Shown here one piece after another: positions 1-5,223 of a stretch of 6,923 nt of DNA. The DNA comes from Sulfurovum sp. (GTDB lineage: Bacteria; Campylobacterota; Campylobacteria; Campylobacterales; Sulfurovaceae). Numbering within the stretch: position 1 is the stretch's first letter; each line of letters starts with the position of its first letter. The notes below the pieces were generated by a model. That model did not search any database. It worked only from the letters and a program-made list of their open reading frames with translations, and had not been told where the DNA came from. Location: assembly GCA_027046415.1 (NCBI GenBank), contig JALTYW010000013.1, positions 1 to 6,923 on the forward strand, written 5' to 3'. The translations under genes were made by a program, and so were the position numbers.

Positions 1-2081
1 GTCATAAACTTGAAGACCTGAGAAACATCGGTATTGCCGCGCACATCGATGCGGGTAAAACAACAACAACAGAGAGAATCCTCTTCTATACAGGTGTTGA
101 GCACAAGATCGGTGAGGTGCACGATGGCGCTGCAACGATGGACTGGATGGAGCAGGAGCAGGAGCGTGGTATTACCATTACCTCTGCAGCGACTACTTGT
201 GAGTGGAGAGGCAAGCAGATTAACATCATCGACACTCCGGGCCACGTCGACTTTACCATCGAAGTTGAGCGTTCTATGAGAGTTCTTGACGGTGCCGTTT
301 CTGTATTCTGTGCAGTTGGTGGGGTTCAGCCTCAGTCAGAGACTGTATGGAGACAGCGTAACCGTTACGGTGTACCATCCATTGTTTTTGTCAATAAAAT
401 GGACAGAACCGGTGCGGACTTTTTCGAAGTTGAAAGACAAATTCGTGACAGACTCAAGGGTAACCCTGTGCCTATCCAACTACCTATCGGTGCAGAAGAC
501 AACTTCGAAGGGATCATCGATCTCGTTAAAATGAAAGAGATCGTATGGGATGCTGAAGCGGCAATGGGTTCAGCATACCATGAGCAGGAGATCCGTGATG
601 AACTTCGTGATCAAGCTGAAGAGTACAGAGAGAAGATGATCGAAGAGATCTCTTCTTGCGAAGCCAACGAAGCACTGATGGAAAAGTACATGGAAGGCGA
701 AGAGCTGACCAATGAAGAGATCATGAATGGTATCAAAGAGGCAACGATCAATATGGAAATCGTTCCTATGACTTGTGGTACAGCGTTCAAGAACAAGGGT
801 GTTCAAACACTGCTTGATGCGGTTGTTGACTTCCTGCCTGCACCAACAGAAGTACCGGCGATTAGAGGTACACTGATGGATGATCCAGATACAGAAGTCG
901 TTGTTGAGTCTACTGACGACGGTGAGTTTGCTTCTCTGGCATTCAAAATTATGACTGACCCATTTGTAGGACAGCTGACCTTTATCCGTGTATACCGTGG
1001 TTCACTCGAATCAGGCTCTTACGTGCTCAACTCTACAAAGGGTAAAAAAGAGCGTGTTGGTCGTATTATGAAAATGCACGCGATCAAACGTGAAGAGGTT
1101 AAAGAGATCTATGCCGGTGAGATTGGTGCGGTTGTTGGACTGAAAAGTACTACGACAGGTGATACACTCTGTTCTGAAAAAGACAAAGTGGTACTTGAAA
1201 GAATGGACTTCCCGGATCCTGTTATCTCTGTTGCGGTTGAGCCTAAAACCAAAGCAGACCAGGAAAAAATGGGTATTGCACTTGGTAAGCTTGCTGCAGA
1301 AGATCCATCTTTCCGTGTTTCAACAGATGAAGAGTCTGGACAAACCATTATCTCCGGTATGGGTGAGCTTCACCTCGAGATCATTGTTGACCGTATGAAG
1401 CGTGAATTTAAAGTTGAAGCGGAAGTTGGTGCACCACAGGTTGCATACCGTGAAACCATTAGAAGCACTGTCAACAAAGAGTACAAGTATGCAAAACAGT
1501 CAGGTGGTCGTGGACAGTACGGTCATGTATTCCTCAAAATCGAGCCGCTTGAGCCAGGTAGCGGATATGAGTTTGTTGATGAGATCAAAGGTGGGGTTAT
1601 TCCTAAAGAGTTCATCGGACCGGTTGATAAAGGTATCCAGGAAGCGATGCAAAGAGGTATTCAGGCAGGGTATCCTGTAGAAGATGTCAAAGTAACGCTT
1701 TATGATGGTTCTTACCACGATGTCGACTCCTCTGAAATGGCATTTAAACTGGCTGGTTCTATGGGATTCCGTGAAGGTGCCAAAGAGGCAAACCCAGTGA
1801 TCCTTGAACCAATGATGAAAGTCGAAGTAGAAGTACCTGAAGAGTTCATGGGGGATGTTATCGGTGATATCTCCAAAAGACGTGGTAACGTTTCCGGTAT
1901 GGATGACAGAGCGGGTAACAAAATTGTTAACGCTTTTGTACCGCTTTCAGAAATGTTCGGTTACTCTACAGACCTGCGTTCTATGACTCAGGGACGTGCG
2001 ACATATGCGATGGAATTTGACCACTATGAGGAAGTGCCTCAGAATGTGGCGAAAGAAATCATAGAAAAGCGTAACAGCTAA
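1..2081 (+). CDS. fusA: Elongation factor G (EF-G), missing only the first few residues
   Basis: This translational GTPase moves tRNAs and mRNA through the ribosome and, with ribosome recycling factor, splits ribosomes after termination. The frame is open from base 3 and gives 692 residues before TAA; only about 4-5 N-terminal residues (start codon included) lie off the left edge, since EF-G is usually about 690-705 residues. In visible numbering the G domain shows the P-loop AHIDAGKT (13-20), the switch I RGITIT segment, DTPGH (77-81) and NKMD (131-134). Domain II follows ([10 protein letters not shown] region), then domain III with [14 protein letters not shown], domain IV with SGGRGQYGH and [14 protein letters not shown], and domain V ending in [18 protein letters not shown]. 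All key GTPase motifs are intact. It reads like Campylobacterota EF-G. In this phylum fusA usually follows rpsL and rpsG, which would lie to the left. No tuf gene follows; a palindromic element does. A GTG at 117 is internal, not the start. Confidence 0.98.
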   Translation, partial: HKLEDLRNIGIAAHIDAGKTTTTERILFYTGVEHKIGEVHDGAATMDWMEQEQERGITITSAATTCEWRGKQINIIDTPGHVDFTIEVERSMRVLDGAVSVFCAVGGVQPQSETVWRQRNRYGVPSIVFVNKMDRTGADFFEVERQIRDRLKGNPVPIQLPIGAEDNFEGIIDLVKMKEIVWDAEAAMGSAYHEQEIRDELRDQAEEYREKMIEEISSCEANEALMEKYMEGEELTNEEIMNGIKEATINMEIVPMTCGTAFKNKGVQTLLDAVVDFLPAPTEVPAIRGTLMDDPDTEVVVESTDDGEFASLAFKIMTDPFVGQLTFIRVYRGSLESGSYVLNSTKGKKERVGRIMKMHAIKREEVKEIYAGEIGAVVGLKSTTTGDTLCSEKDKVVLERMDFPDPVISVAVEPKTKADQEKMGIALGKLAAEDPSFRVSTDEESGQTIISGMGELHLEIIVDRMKREFKVEAEVGAPQVAYRETIRSTVNKEYKYAKQSGGRGQYGHVFLKIEPLEPGSGYEFVDEIKGGVIPKEFIGPVDKGIQEAMQRGIQAGYPVEDVKVTLYDGSYHDVDSSEMAFKLAGSMGFREGAKEANPVILEPMMKVEVEVPEEFMGDVIGDISKRRGNVSGMDDRAGNKIVNAFVPLSEMFGYSTDLRSMTQGRATYAMEFDHYEEVPQNVAKEIIEKRNS

Positions 2082-2083
2082 TC

Positions 2084-2186
2084 TTTCGCAGTATTTCACT
2101 GCATCTTTGAAGGAGTGTCTCAGTCACGTACTGGGACGTACGCTCCTTCGACAAAACCTTTAAATCTACAGCAAACTACTGCGAAA
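2084..2186. repeat. 103-bp imperfect palindromic element with nested hairpin, downstream of fusA
   Basis: The ends are a perfect 10-bp inverted repeat: TTTCGCAGTA at 2084-2093 and TACTGCGAAA at 2177-2186. Reading both strands inward, the arms stay similar for about 30 bases (23 of 30 identical by hand count; arms 2084-2113 and 2157-2186). Inside is a separate hairpin: GAAGGAG (2109-2115, extendable through 2117) pairs with CTCCTTC (2143-2149), a 4-nt bulge follows, and TCTCAGT (2118-2124) pairs with ACTGGGA (2130-2136) using one G-T wobble, around a CACGT loop. A further small stem GCAGT/ACTGC lies at 2088-2102. No open reading frame fits. The design (terminal inverted repeats and near-symmetric arms, placed just after a stop codon) resembles palindromic intergenic elements of the REP or MITE type, but only one copy is visible here, so membership of a repeat family is inference. 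Confidence 0.6.
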
Positions 2187-2195
2187 TTTTTATTC
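2084..2195 (+). terminator. Possible factor-independent terminator of fusA
   Basis: The right arm of the 10-bp outer stem ends at 2186 and is followed directly by TTTTTATTC (2187-2195), so on the + strand the transcript would carry a stem followed by a U-run, starting 3 nt after the fusA stop. The 83-nt loop is much longer than in a normal intrinsic terminator, but it is itself folded (hairpin 2109-2149), which would bring the arms together. The opposite strand has no T-run beyond the stem, so any termination should be one-directional. A weaker AT-rich stem, TCATTCA (2194-2200) with TGAATGA (2211-2217), follows at once. Confidence 0.4.
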
Positions 2196-2312
2196 ATTCA
2201 CCTGTATCTTTGAATGATGGTGTCAGTAAGCTCTTTTACCAAAATCTGCAAACGCAACACATATAACCACCTTCTTAAACCTTAACACTTAGCCCTTAAC
2301 TCTAAAATATTC

Positions 2313-2321
2313 TGATACAAT
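2313..2321 (+). promoter_or_regulatory. Extended -10 promoter for the 121-residue unknown gene
   Basis: TGATACAAT matches an extended -10 (TGN then TACAAT, one mismatch to TATAAT) and ends 30 nt before the ATG at 2352, predicting a leader of about 24 nt. No good -35 box is seen at the expected place (about 2293-2298); Campylobacterota vegetative promoters commonly lack one. Instead a CCTTAAC heptamer is repeated at 2280-2286 and 2294-2300. The Shine-Dalgarno AAAGGA (2337-2342) lies 9 nt before the start codon. Confidence 0.55.
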
Positions 2322-2351
2322 ATCACCATAAAAACCAAAGGAAACCGTGTT

Positions 2352-2717
2352 ATGAAAGTTGTGATTGATCTCATTGAGGATATTCGTGAATCCATTGGCA
2401 ATGCGGAAGACTATGTTCTTACAGCTGGGCTTTTAAAAGAGGATCCAAACGATCCTGCCAGACTTCTCTATGCAGGTGAAGCGAAACTGACATCGTTTCA
2501 GCTTGATGAGACAAGAAGGGCATTGGTGTTCAGTATTGATGACAGCAAACATGAGATTACGGTAGGTGAGGTGATTCCGCCGCTTCTGATAGCCGATATG
2601 AATGTGATGATGTATGAGGTTAAGGTAGATGTCAATGTGCAGTACAGCAATATGGAAGTTGTAGGGTTTGGGAAGAATGATGAAGAGCAGCGTTATGTGC
2701 TCTTCATTAAAGCATAG
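2352..2717 (+). CDS. Small acidic cytoplasmic protein of unknown function (121 aa)
   Basis: I do not recognise a named family. The product is 121 residues, with no signal peptide, no membrane-spanning segment and no cysteine. It opens with a likely amphipathic helix rich in acidic residues (about 2-16), followed by alternating hydrophobic patterns that suggest mostly beta strands: 37-47, 57-63, 68-75, a long run about 85-98, then 101-107 and 114-120. Histidine occurs only at 67. Nothing catalytic is visible. The start is well supported: AAAGGA lies 9 nt upstream, an extended -10 sits 30 nt upstream, and there is no competing upstream ATG in frame near it. It appears to be a single-gene transcript, since fusA is separated by 270 bp containing a terminator-like structure, and the next gene is convergent with stop codons 3 nt apart. 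Codon use looks like that of its neighbours. Coding status is secure; function is not known. Confidence 0.85.
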   Translation: MKVVIDLIEDIRESIGNAEDYVLTAGLLKEDPNDPARLLYAGEAKLTSFQLDETRRALVFSIDDSKHEITVGEVIPPLLIADMNVMMYEVKVDVNVQYSNMEVVGFGKNDEEQRYVLFIKA

Positions 2718-2720
2718 GTG

Positions 2721-3059
2721 TTATGCGTAAACAGACTCTTTGCCGAACTCTTTGGCAAGCAGAGCGTAAAAGAGTGCTCTGTACTTGTTGCGGTTTGATG
2801 TGCCCATCTTCTCGCAGACGGCTTTGATAGCATCATCAAGTTTTCCAGAATCTTCCAGTCCCAGTTTTTTGATTAGGAAGTTCTTTTTCACTGTTTCCAG
2901 CTCACCTTTGTCAGAACAGGAAACAGTTTCTGCATCTTTATTGTGAATAGAAGGTCCAAGCCCCTTGGTTACAGCGGCAATAAATGCCTCATCGAGTCCC
3001 AGTCCCAGATCATTGGATGCTTTGGTATACAGTGCGATCTTTTCATCAAGTTTACTCAT
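2721..3059 (-). CDS. DUF2853 family protein (112 aa)
   Basis: The 112-residue product matches what I know of the DUF2853 family, small cytoplasmic, mostly helical proteins of unknown biochemical role. The recognisable family signature runs through GPSIHNKDAETVSCSD (35-50), the ELETVKKNFLIKKLGL block (53-68), and the C-terminal SNRNKYRALFYALLAKEFGKESVYA region (88-112), ending in the characteristic -SVYA tail. Length is typical, so it appears complete. Two cysteines are present (48 and 82), with no metal-binding arrangement. There is no signal peptide or membrane segment. The ATG at 3059 has AAGGAAG (3064-3070 on the complement) 4 nt upstream and a near-consensus promoter just beyond. It is probably transcribed alone from that promoter, though read-through from the helix-turn-helix gene 45 nt upstream is possible. 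No molecular function should be assigned. Confidence 0.9.
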   Translation of the reverse strand: MSKLDEKIALYTKASNDLGLGLDEAFIAAVTKGLGPSIHNKDAETVSCSDKGELETVKKNFLIKKLGLEDSGKLDDAIKAVCEKMGTSNRNKYRALFYALLAKEFGKESVYA

Positions 3060-3090
3060 ACTTCTTCCTTTTTAATTAAATTTACGCTTT

Positions 3091-3119
3091 ATTATAGCTA
3101 TAAATTATGTTGAGGTCAA
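3091..3119 (-). promoter_or_regulatory. Near-consensus sigma-70 promoter for the DUF2853 gene
   Basis: On the minus strand TTGACC (3114-3119) is followed by a 17-bp spacer and a perfect TATAAT (3091-3096); only the last base of the -35 box differs from consensus. Transcription should start near 3084, giving a leader of roughly 25 nt with the Shine-Dalgarno inside it. The -35 box lies within the last codons of the upstream helix-turn-helix gene, whose stop is at 3105-3107. A 12-bp perfect palindrome, TTATAGCTATAA (3092-3103), overlaps the -10 box and could be an operator. Confidence 0.7.
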
Positions 3120-3347
3120 ATGACGTGGATTTTGGGCAAAGAGAAGCCAATTCAGACTAATGCGGTTTTGATAGCAGAAGTGGGCAAGTGCTTCATAGGG
3201 AATTTTGTTGCGTCGTTTGATCACAGCGAAATATTGTGGATCAAGTCCCAAAGCCAGTGCGATATCGCGGTCTTTTATTTTGTGTTGCTGTGTCTGTTGC
3301 GTGAGTATAAGCCGTACACGCTGCATGACATCATGAAAAACAATCAT
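3105..3347 (-). CDS. Small CI-like helix-turn-helix DNA-binding protein (80 aa)
   Basis: The 80-residue product is almost entirely one DNA-binding domain of the phage CI repressor N-terminal type (Phage_CI_repr-like). The core runs from about residue 24 to 70: KDRDIALALGL (25-35) gives the first helix of the motif, a short turn follows at DP, and QYFAVIKRR (38-46) is the likely recognition helix with its basic end. NKIPYEALAHFC (47-58) and ISLNWLLF (63-70) are the typical following segments. Full CI repressors add a C-terminal peptidase/dimerisation domain; none is present, so this is a stand-alone domain that would have to dimerise by itself. The ATG at 3347 has a strong AAAGGAG (3352-3358) 4 nt upstream; Met8 is a less likely alternative. 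No phage genes surround it, so it is better read as a resident regulator than as prophage immunity. Its targets are unknown, but dyads lie in its own promoter region and in that of the next gene. Confidence 0.85.
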   Translation of the reverse strand: MIVFHDVMQRVRLILTQQTQQHKIKDRDIALALGLDPQYFAVIKRRNKIPYEALAHFCYQNRISLNWLLFAQNPRHLTST

Positions 3348-3374
3348 GGCACTCCTTTATGGTAAGAATGCCGT

Positions 3375-3383
3375 ATCATAGCA
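3375..3383 (-). promoter_or_regulatory. Extended -10 promoter for the helix-turn-helix gene
   Basis: On the minus strand TGCTATGAT is an extended -10 (TGC then TATGAT, one mismatch to TATAAT), 27 nt upstream of the start codon at 3347. No convincing -35 is present. The hexamer partly overlaps the left arm of a dyad at 3378-3399, which would suit repression by a protein bound there. Confidence 0.45.
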
Positions 3384-3399
3384 TGCCTTGGGCAGCTAT
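3378..3399. promoter_or_regulatory. Imperfect dyad overlapping the helix-turn-helix gene promoter (possible operator)
   Basis: ATAGC (3378-3382) and GCTAT (3395-3399) are inverted, and TGCC (3384-3387) pairs with GGCA (3391-3394), giving a 9-bp stem broken by one extra A at 3383 around a TTG centre. It lies over the predicted -10 of the helix-turn-helix gene. It also lies 29 nt past the queF stop, but no T-run follows on the minus strand, so a role as the queF terminator is less likely than a protein-binding site. Confidence 0.35.
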
Positions 3400-3410
3400 G
3401 GGTATTTAGA

Positions 3411-3423
3411 TGTCATATTGACA
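3411..3423. promoter_or_regulatory. Second dyad TGTCA-TAT-TGACA upstream of the helix-turn-helix promoter
   Basis: A perfect 5-bp inverted repeat with a 3-bp centre lies between the queF stop and the predicted promoter of the helix-turn-helix gene, just upstream of where a -35 box would be. It could be an operator or activator site, or a weak hairpin at the 3' end of the queF transcript. The sequence itself does not decide between these. Confidence 0.25.
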
Positions 3424-3427
3424 GATT

Positions 3428-3805
3428 TTACATTGTTTCCGAGTCTATCTCAATGACAGTATGGACATTGCCTCTTGGGTTGAAGTCTGCTGTGAGTTTC
3501 ATGGATTTTGGTTTGAGTTTGCTGTAGAGGGTATCGAATATCTCATTTGCAGAATTTTCGTGTGAAATATAACGAAACATAAAGGAGTTGATATAGAGCT
3601 TGAGTGCCTTGAGCTCGATGACGGTTTTGTCGGGTACATAGCTGAGTGTCAGTTTTGCAAAGTCTGGGTAGCCTGATCTTGGGCAGAGACACATAAATTC
3701 GGGAAGTTCAATGTTGATAGTGTAGTTTTTCTCATGTTCATTGGGCCAAAAGTTCTCTTCTGCGTGAATGTCAAATTCGCGTATCTCTTTTTCTCCGTAT
3801 TTCAT
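3428..3805 (-). CDS. queF: NADPH-dependent 7-cyano-7-deazaguanine reductase (preQ0 reductase)
   Basis: QueF reduces the nitrile of preQ0 to the aminomethyl group of preQ1, using NADPH, in the synthesis of queuosine for tRNA wobble position 34. It is the short, single-domain (type I, B. subtilis-like) form: 125 residues from the chosen start. The catalytic Cys41 sits in LCPRSGYPDF with Asp48 seven residues on; His82-Glu83 (ISHEN) bind substrate, at the same spacing from the cysteine as in the B. subtilis enzyme. The QueF motif ELKALKLY (64-71) that contributes to NADPH binding, and the FNPRGNVHT region near the C-terminus, are intact. Two ATGs are adjacent. AAAGGA (3811-3816) lies 2 nt before the one at 3808 but 5 nt before the one at 3805, so the second is preferred. 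The Shine-Dalgarno runs directly on from the EAL gene stop codon, implying coupled translation. No other queuosine gene is in view. Confidence 0.96.
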   Translation of the reverse strand: MKYGEKEIREFDIHAEENFWPNEHEKNYTINIELPEFMCLCPRSGYPDFAKLTLSYVPDKTVIELKALKLYINSFMFRYISHENSANEIFDTLYSKLKPKSMKLTADFNPRGNVHTVIEIDSETM

Positions 3806-3814
3806 CATAATCCT

Positions 3815-5221
3815 TTAGTTGTATTTTTGAATGAGGACATCTTCTTTCAGTGCTTTAGCGATGCCGAACCCTTGCAGATAATGGATTCCCATTTTGGTAA
3901 GTTTCTCTTTTTGTTCCGGTTTATCGACCCATTTTGCTACAGTGATAATGTTAAGTGCATTTGCCATCTGTACAAGGGAACGGAGCATGGCTGTATTGTT
4001 GCTATCATCAAGTCTAACAACATAGTCACGGTCAAACTGTACGATATCAAAATGGAAATGTTTCATGTATTCCATGGAGGCATTTGAGGAGCCGAAATTG
4101 TCTATGGCAATGCGTACTCCCTTTGAGCGAAACCGTTTTAAGGTTTCGAGATAACCACTCAGATCGTGGTGTGTTTTTCGTTCATAGAGCTCTATGATAA
4201 TACGTGATGGATCCAGATTGCTCTCTTCTAGCAGTTTGAAGAATGTTTTTTGGAAATCACGATCACGCAAAGAGAATGGGGAAAGATTGAATGAAAAGCA
4301 GATATGCTGATCCATCAGGGGCAGCAAGTTCAGAATATATTCAAAGAGAGCTATATCATAGTTACGTCCCTCTCCCAGACGATTGATAATGGGTAGAAAG
4401 ACTTTTGGAAGAATTTCTCCCATGCTGTCGGAACGAAGCCGAACTGAAATTTCATATATGTCTATCTTCCCAGTACGGGTATTCTGCAGTGGTCTGAAAA
4501 GCAGAGAGAACTGTTTTTGATGCAGTGCTGTAAGTACTTCCTTCTCGGTTTCGGAAAGCTTCTTGGAGTCCTGTACGACATCTGTTTTATGTTGCACATT
4601 GATGATGTCTTTTAGTCGTACGATATCCTGCTCCAGATCGTCTCCGATGTTGGTAATGATTGCAAAAGCATAATCGATGTCGATATTGTTAATGGTACGA
4701 TATTTGTCTACAAATGATTTAAAGATGGATTCAAGTGCAGCATTCTGTGTGTCGATAGCAATGAGAAACTCCGCACCGTATCGCCTTGCAATCAATGCTT
4801 TCTTCATACCATTGTTTATCAGCTCCGTATCCAATGCATGAATAATACTGAATAGAAGTTTGTCGACATGCTGTGTACTGTAGTTTTCATTGATGGTAGA
4901 AAGGTTGTTTACGATCAGCAATGCAAGTGTCTCGGGATGGTACTCTTTGAGCTTCTGTACAAATGCACGCTGGTTGAATCCCTGTGTTGTCTGGTCTACC
5001 AGACTCTCTTTGACACTGAGTTCCATTAGAAAATAGATAAAGTAAACGGTAATGAAAACAAGACTGCCAAAAAGGATGGCGGTTTCAAGGTTGAAGCTTA
5101 GATCTTCATTGCGTATAAACGTACTGTAGAAAACAAGTGAGACAAGAAGAACAATGGGAACCCCCGCCCTAAGTGCGAGCTTAAATCGGCGTTCTCTCTC
5201 TTCCAGTTCAGACAGCAGCAT
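3815..5221 (-). CDS. Membrane-anchored protein with degenerate GGDEF and EAL domains (468 aa)
   Basis: The layout is that of a c-di-GMP turnover protein. Two likely membrane helices (about 17-36 and 48-66) are separated by a short loop, then a GGDEF-like domain (about 72-210) and an EAL-like domain (about 225-465) follow. Both look degenerate. The DxLTGLxNR start of the GGDEF fold is DQTTQGFNQR (76-85), and the signature reads YGAEF (148-152) instead of GGDEF. In the EAL domain Glu257 (EISVR for EALLR), Asn312 (NLSP), Glu344 and Asp374 are kept. However, the DDFG motif is DNFG (Asn375), the lysine of the KxD motif is Gln395 (VQFD), and the EGVE glutamate is Lys430 (AKWVD). Gln450 is kept. Loss of these residues argues against phosphodiesterase activity; nucleotide binding or a partner-recruiting role is possible. 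Its ATG overlaps the gyrB stop (TAATG) and lacks a strong Shine-Dalgarno, pointing to translational coupling. It lies 6-9 nt before queF. Confidence 0.9.
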   Translation of the reverse strand: MLLSELEERERRFKLALRAGVPIVLLVSLVFYSTFIRNEDLSFNLETAILFGSLVFITVYFIYFLMELSVKESLVDQTTQGFNQRAFVQKLKEYHPETLALLIVNNLSTINENYSTQHVDKLLFSIIHALDTELINNGMKKALIARRYGAEFLIAIDTQNAALESIFKSFVDKYRTINNIDIDYAFAIITNIGDDLEQDIVRLKDIINVQHKTDVVQDSKKLSETEKEVLTALHQKQFSLLFRPLQNTRTGKIDIYEISVRLRSDSMGEILPKVFLPIINRLGEGRNYDIALFEYILNLLPLMDQHICFSFNLSPFSLRDRDFQKTFFKLLEESNLDPSRIIIELYERKTHHDLSGYLETLKRFRSKGVRIAIDNFGSSNASMEYMKHFHFDIVQFDRDYVVRLDDSNNTAMLRSLVQMANALNIITVAKWVDKPEQKEKLTKMGIHYLQGFGIAKALKEDVLIQKYN

Positions 5222-5223
5222 TA
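5219..5223 (-). other. TAATG stop/start overlap between gyrB and the EAL gene
   Basis: The gyrB stop TAA (5221-5223) and the EAL gene start ATG (5219-5221) share one base. Upstream of the ATG only a weak GGA can be found, so ribosomes finishing gyrB probably re-initiate here. This ties EAL protein output to gyrB translation. Confidence 0.75.

Larger units (their letters stand above)
2082..2351. other. Gene-free interval between fusA and the 121-residue unknown gene
   Basis: These 270 bases hold the palindromic element and T-run in the left half, a small AT-rich stem (2194-2217), then about 80 bases with no feature I can name, a pair of CCTTAAC heptamers (2280-2286, 2294-2300) and the extended -10 promoter. 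No small open reading frame with a ribosome binding site stands out, and no tRNA fold was seen. Confidence 0.6.

Noticed and set aside
117..2081. GTG at 117 as the start of fusA
   Set aside because: The frame is open upstream to the window edge and encodes the essential P-loop AHIDAGKT; starting at 117 would remove it.
2084..2186. Riboswitch or tRNA-like RNA
   Set aside because: It lies after fusA, not in a leader; there is no conserved riboswitch core or tRNA cloverleaf, and the near-symmetry of the arms points to a palindromic element instead.
3105..3347. Evidence for a prophage or toxin-antitoxin module
   Set aside because: Only the CI-like DNA-binding domain is present. No integrase, structural phage gene, toxin-like partner or attachment repeat was found; the adjacent DUF2853 gene has its own promoter and no known toxin relation.
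3120..3365. Plus-strand open frame of 81 codons across the helix-turn-helix gene
   Set aside because: It is antisense to a gene with a clear domain and ribosome binding site, has no Shine-Dalgarno of its own, and its translation resembles no protein family.
3378..3399. Intrinsic terminator for the gyrB-EAL-queF transcript
   Set aside because: The stem is reasonable, but on the minus strand the bases after it (TATGATACGG) are not a T-run and match an extended -10 better.
3734..4087. Plus-strand open frame of 117 codons antisense to queF and the EAL gene
   Set aside because: It lies opposite two well-supported coding regions; the cysteine- and phenylalanine-rich translation is what antisense of such genes gives.
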